DNA from: Dyadobacter luticola
GTDB taxonomy: Bacteria > Bacteroidota > Bacteroidia > Cytophagales > Spirosomataceae
Assembly: GCF_005860805.1 (NCBI RefSeq)
Contig: NZ_VCEJ01000004.1
Location: 558,001-622,000, forward strand
Direction: 5' to 3'
DNA length: 64,000 bases
Positions within the stretch are counted from its first letter, which is position 1. Each line of letters opens with the position of its first letter. Shown in pieces: positions 60,392 through 64,000 of this stretch. Position numbers and translations under genes: made by a program. The notes under the pieces were generated by a model. The model made no database searches. It was not told the origin of the DNA and saw nothing but the letters and a program-made list of their open reading frames with translations.

Positions 60392-62446
60392 TTACCTGAA
60401 TAAAATGCGCCGGGTCTCAATCTCAGATCCGTCCTGGATTCTGAGAATGTAAGTACCAGTCGGCAACCGATACTGCGGCTTCACCACTGTCAAACCAATC
60501 ACCTCGCGATCGGAAATATAGATTGGATGCTCTTTTCCTGTCATATCAAAAAGCGCACATTGAAGCGGATTCCCGGTTTTTGATTTTAAATAAAATTGCT
60601 GGTTCGGTTCGCTGAATGTTGGATTCGGGAATGCTGTCAAAGCTTCCGGGCCGCCATTTTGGAAAATGGTGACTACGGTCGAGTAGGTTACTTTCGCGTT
60701 TTGATGTTCCAATCTTAACCGGTAAAAAATCGCTTTTTCACCCAGATTCTGATCGGTATACCTATAAACCTGCGACTGGTTTTGCGGCTCGGCGAATGTT
60801 TGTAAATCTGCGTAATTGACTCCGTCGGTTGTTTTTTGCAGGATAATGTTAGTCAATGTTGGATCATTCGCCAGCAGCCAGGAAATGTGAATGTTGTCCC
60901 CGATTAACCGTGCAGCAATTTTGTTGACAAATTCTATGCGATCATAAATACGATTAACATAAAAAGAATCAGTAGCATTGCCCGGGAGCACCGGCTTCGT
61001 CGCAGATAAGCGGACCTTATAACTTCCATTTTCCAAGGTTTCAGGAATGTTTATTTGAATCGGGCTGGTGATGCCTTTCCCGACAGTTGCCACGTAGTTA
61101 CCATCATTTCTATGCAGTTCCGCCTGGATTTCAGTTTTTTCTGCAAGATCTCCACTAAAAAAATACGGTAGCTGAAAAGTAGCGCCGGGGAAGAGTCGGG
61201 CAGGGGTGATGCCGGTATGAATGTCAAATCCGGGAAGCGTCGGGATTACTTTTTTCAATAAAGAATCCGGCAGTACGCGGTTCCAGGCCGTGGCGGCTAA
61301 TGTTAGTCCCTGGATACCGCCGGTAATGTTCTCGAAATGCTCGGAACTGGGCCGCGGCATCTGAATCGTATCGAGATAAGGACCTTTGAATGTGTTGAAA
61401 TTCTTGATCGCTGCCAACCTGGCCTGCGCATTCAGCACCGGCTGGTAAATTCCTTTAAGCTGATTACTCGCAGAATTTTGCGCGATAAACCAGGGAATGT
61501 TATAGCCGGTATCCTTCCGGCTGTTTTCAATTAATGTTTTGATATCATTGAAATAATCATCCTCCGTCACTTTCAGCTGCCCGTCGTTTTCACCATGCGA
61601 CCAGAATATCGCGCGAATCCCGGTCTGCGAAGTCAGGTAGCGGATTGCATTCACAATGTTGCTGTAAGGCTGGCGATTGGGCCAGGTTTTCCCGACGTAA
61701 ATGTTTAGTGCGTCCTTGCCGGAAGAAGTGTCTGCATAGTTTTCAGCATTCGCCGCCGCCCAGGCTGCATTGAAAAAAAGTACCGGCACATGCCATTTTT
61801 TAGAAAGCATATCGCCCAGTTCCGCCCAGTACCACGACACTTCACCGCTCGGAAATATCGCATGATCCTTTTTCAGCGGACTAAATGTCGGCAGCGGCAT
61901 CGGCCCATCTGGCGCGACCGTAATGTTTTCAGCATTAAGGGTTTTATTAACAGCATTAAAAGAAACAACATTGTCCGACGCATCTTTGGAACCCAGCCCG
62001 GGCAGGCCCATCGCATTGGAATTGCCCGCTATCAGGAAAACCTCCCCGACACCAACCCGCGGCACCGTCACCGAATCCGTAATTCCCAGATCGGTGTAGC
62101 CAGTTAATGTGAGCTTGTACCAACCGGTTTTTAATTTAAATGAATTAGTCAGAAATCCTTGCAGCAGCTGGTCTTCTTCAAAAAGCCATTCTTTGGGTTG
62201 ATATACATTGCCTTCAATCGGCGTGAGGCTGGCTTTTATTTTAATGTAGGGAAAACGGGCATAAGCCGTCACCGGAAGCGTCGCGAACCCGGCGGTATCC
62301 CGCTGCATCACCTGGTTATTGACCGGCGATTGAATGCTGAGCTGCGAATAGGCGGTGCTATAAAACGAGCACAAGATCAGCGCCAGCCAGCTGCCCTGTT
62401 TGTGAAAGTAATGTTGGATGAAGTTTTTCAATGTTCGCGCTGCCAT
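60392..62446 (-). CDS. secreted sialate-O-acetylesterase-like SGNH protein with T9SS sorting domain
   Basis: 684-residue exported protein. Signal peptide (LALILCSFYSTAYSQ), an N-terminal beta domain, then an SGNH/DUF303-like domain where the usual GQSNM reads GNSNAMG (Ser present, block I) and the His/Glu block reads WSHGENDGQL. A middle region resembles Ig-like domains (ARLFPGATFQLPYFFSG; RLIGDNIHISWLLA), and the end is a T9SS type A sorting domain (AFPNPTFSEPNQQF, YRLPTGTYILRIQDG). Probably exported by T9SS to act on acetylated glycans. It sits downstream of a SusD gene on the same strand, separated by a terminator. Confidence 0.83.
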   Translation of the reverse strand: MAARTLKNFIQHYFHKQGSWLALILCSFYSTAYSQLSIQSPVNNQVMQRDTAGFATLPVTAYARFPYIKIKASLTPIEGNVYQPKEWLFEEDQLLQGFLTNSFKLKTGWYKLTLTGYTDLGITDSVTVPRVGVGEVFLIAGNSNAMGLPGLGSKDASDNVVSFNAVNKTLNAENITVAPDGPMPLPTFSPLKKDHAIFPSGEVSWYWAELGDMLSKKWHVPVLFFNAAWAAANAENYADTSSGKDALNIYVGKTWPNRQPYSNIVNAIRYLTSQTGIRAIFWSHGENDGQLKVTEDDYFNDIKTLIENSRKDTGYNIPWFIAQNSASNQLKGIYQPVLNAQARLAAIKNFNTFKGPYLDTIQMPRPSSEHFENITGGIQGLTLAATAWNRVLPDSLLKKVIPTLPGFDIHTGITPARLFPGATFQLPYFFSGDLAEKTEIQAELHRNDGNYVATVGKGITSPIQINIPETLENGSYKVRLSATKPVLPGNATDSFYVNRIYDRIEFVNKIAARLIGDNIHISWLLANDPTLTNIILQKTTDGVNYADLQTFAEPQNQSQVYRYTDQNLGEKAIFYRLRLEHQNAKVTYSTVVTIFQNGGPEALTAFPNPTFSEPNQQFYLKSKTGNPLQCALFDMTGKEHPIYISDREVIGLTVVKPQYRLPTGTYILRIQDGSEIETRRILFR

Positions 62447-62514
62447 AAACCCACTGCTTTCAGGAACATTCCAATTTAGCCCAAATCAATGTTAAAACCT
62501 GCCTGAGACACATT

Positions 62515-62555
62515 AAAAAAAGCCGGCCGGATTGCAAATGCTTTCCGGCCGGCTT
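62515..62555 (-). terminator. terminator after the SusD gene
   Basis: AGCCGGCCGG / CCGGCCGGCT with a 14-base loop; on the minus strand it ends in a run of seven T. Confidence 0.88.
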
Positions 62556-62575
62556 GTCAGACTTAACAATGATTC

Positions 62576-64000
62576 TTAATTATAACCTGGGTTCTGAGGA
62601 GTCAGGCCCGGATTGTTTTTCATTTCCTGGATACCCAGCGGGAACAGCAAATGTTTTTCCTGCAAAGCCACACCAGCACCTACGTTCAAGTTCAGGTGAC
62701 CTACGAAATTGTCAAAACCTTTTGTTTTTTCATTGAACACCTTACGCAGGCGGACCATGTCAAACCAGGTAATTCCTTCGTAGCAGAACTCGTACCAGCG
62801 CTCACGCCAGATCGCCTCACGCAATGTTGCCTGAGTGAACGTTGCCTGTGCAGGTGTAGTCAGCTTCGCACGGTCGCGGATTCTTTTGTAAGCGTCGTAA
62901 ACTTCTGCGCTTGGGCCGCCTACTTCATTTTGTGCTTCTGCATAGATCAAAAGTACTTCCGCGAAACGGATCAGATTCACATTCAGGTTGTTGTTGCGGG
63001 TAGGGGTAATGCCCGGTCCGCCCAACGCCTGCTGGTTGAAGTGTTTGAACACGTAAGGCGCACCCAGGTCAAACTTCGCACCATTTCCGTTGGTATAATA
63101 CGTCGTGTAGAACCAGCCTTCCTGATCTTTTTTACGCAAATCCTTGTCATCAAATGAGTTGTAGAAAGAAAGCGTAGGGATTGTGCTTCCTGTTCCACCA
63201 GGACCTGAGTAGGTCACCGCCTTAAAGTTCGGGAAGTAATCGTTCAGCGGGAAACCTGCTACTGCCACATTGTACTGAATTTGGAGCAAATGTTCCAATT
63301 TGTTTTTCTGTGATTCCGTGTGAATGTCCAGGTAAGTAGGGAACAGGTTCACGGTAGTAGGGTTCGCTTTTGAGTAAGTGATTACTTCAAGCGCTTTGTC
63401 AGCAGCCAGCTTGTAATGTGAAGCGCCTTTGCTCAGCGGGAATCCTGCCATCGTCAGGTATACCTTCGATAAAAGTGCTTTTACAGCCATCTGGTGCGCG
63501 CGGCCAGTTGTTTCAAATACTGGTAGGCCAGCAGTTTCGGCAGCTTTCAGGTCTTCCACGATAAAGTTATACACTTCTTCCTGAGGCGTTCTTTTTGCAA
63601 AGAAATCTTCGGATGTCGCAGTTTGTGGTTTAGTCACCAAAGGCACATCGCCCCAAAGACGTACGGCATAGAAATAGGCCCATGCACGCAGGAAACGTGC
63701 TTCGCCAATCAATTTTGTTTTCTGCGCCTCAGTTGCCGGGGCACGGAAATCGATCGTCGGGATTTTTTCAATCGCCAGGTTAGCATTCGCGATCATCCGG
63801 TACAAACCGTTCCACCAGTTTACAATGTGTCCTGTATTACCATCGTAAGTCAGTGAGTACAAGTTGTTCAAATCGGAGTTCTGACCGGTTTCAGTCGTAG
63901 CCGTACCTGTTACCGCTTCCAGCATTTGCCAGTTGGCGGAGAAGATACCCGCACCATCACCGTAGAAACGCATACCTGCATAAGTTGCAGCTACTGCCGC
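62576..64000 (-). CDS. RagB/SusD-family lipoprotein, cut at the window end
   Basis: C-terminal 474 codons of a SusD/RagB protein; the start lies beyond the window edge. Hallmarks: ANLAIEKIPTIDF, ARFLRAWAYFYAVRLWGDVPLVT, and the C-terminal ERWYEFCYEGITWFDMVRL, and the family ending NPGLTPQNPGYN. This is the classical SusD type, unlike the SusD_2 form at 3.3 kb. A SusC partner is expected upstream, outside the window. Substrate unknown; a linked secreted esterase-like gene follows. Confidence 0.95.
   Translation of the reverse strand, partial: AAVAATYAGMRFYGDGAGIFSANWQMLEAVTGTATTETGQNSDLNNLYSLTYDGNTGHIVNWWNGLYRMIANANLAIEKIPTIDFRAPATEAQKTKLIGEARFLRAWAYFYAVRLWGDVPLVTKPQTATSEDFFAKRTPQEEVYNFIVEDLKAAETAGLPVFETTGRAHQMAVKALLSKVYLTMAGFPLSKGASHYKLAADKALEVITYSKANPTTVNLFPTYLDIHTESQKNKLEHLLQIQYNVAVAGFPLNDYFPNFKAVTYSGPGGTGSTIPTLSFYNSFDDKDLRKKDQEGWFYTTYYTNGNGAKFDLGAPYVFKHFNQQALGGPGITPTRNNNLNVNLIRFAEVLLIYAEAQNEVGGPSAEVYDAYKRIRDRAKLTTPAQATFTQATLREAIWRERWYEFCYEGITWFDMVRLRKVFNEKTKGFDNFVGHLNLNVGAGVALQEKHLLFPLGIQEMKNNPGLTPQNPGYN

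Overview
The window looks like the chromosome of a member of the Bacteroidota, most likely order Cytophagales and close to Dyadobacter or Spirosoma. The evidence is SusC/SusD pairs, type IX secretion genes (porU, porV and a second C25 sortase-like protein), C-terminal sorting domains on secreted proteins, DUF4290 next to murA, a GGGP synthase, and several promoters of the Bacteroidota form TAnnTTTG. The genus is an inference from gene content. No rRNA, tRNA, CRISPR array, transposase or prophage was seen.

Layout. 0.1-7.3 kb: a carbohydrate-uptake operon (SusC, SusD, a Tat-exported Gfo/Idh oxidoreductase, a DUF6807 protein). 7.3-8.0 kb: a scar with a frameshifted secreted-protein remnant, a Fic gene that has lost its catalytic core, and two palindromic hairpins. 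8.0-13.1 kb (minus strand): a stressosome operon, rsbR-rsbS-rsbT-serine phosphatase-histidine kinase-response regulator, then a short unnamed ORF and a terminator. 13.3-20.7 kb: mixed single genes (YceI, a RidA-like protein, an AraC-type regulator, lipoproteins, a compact kinase-like protein, a Lys-rich protein, a D-2-hydroxyacid dehydrogenase and an AAA/DUF4143 ATPase whose promoter abuts five 22-bp repeats). 20.9-30.3 kb (minus strand): HupE-like and M1 peptidase genes, a TonB receptor with an IPT-domain lipoprotein, and an M14 peptidase. 30.4-33.4 kb: hisHAFIE behind a histidine-rich leader peptide and an attenuator hairpin. 33.4-35.4 kb: two holin-like membrane proteins, a small membrane-anchored protein and GGGP synthase. 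35.5-42.4 kb: SprT-like protein, PorU, PorV and a catalytically degenerate M16 protein. 42.4-50.5 kb: photolyase, a DUF1080 protein, and a minus-strand set of DHFR, a PorU2-like protease, DUF4290 protein and MurA with Asp in place of the catalytic Cys. 50.6-54.4 kb: PadR regulator, PspC/GIN protein and GIN protein. 54.4-60.3 kb: outer-membrane protein, thioesterase, RidA, gltX behind an array of 10-bp-period repeats, and a TIGR00266 protein. 60.4-64 kb: a sialate-esterase-like secreted protein and a SusD gene cut by the window end.

How the parts work together. Two SusD loci and the TonB receptor handle nutrient uptake. The T9SS genes export and anchor proteins such as the SGNH protein and the PorU2-like protein. 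The stressosome operon would pass signals from RsbR/RsbS to RsbT, then to phosphatase and two-component outputs. The most interesting items are the stressosome with a kinase carrying a degenerate RsbT-like domain, the his attenuator, the two helically phased repeat arrays (20.7 and 57.4 kb), and the compact kinase-like protein.
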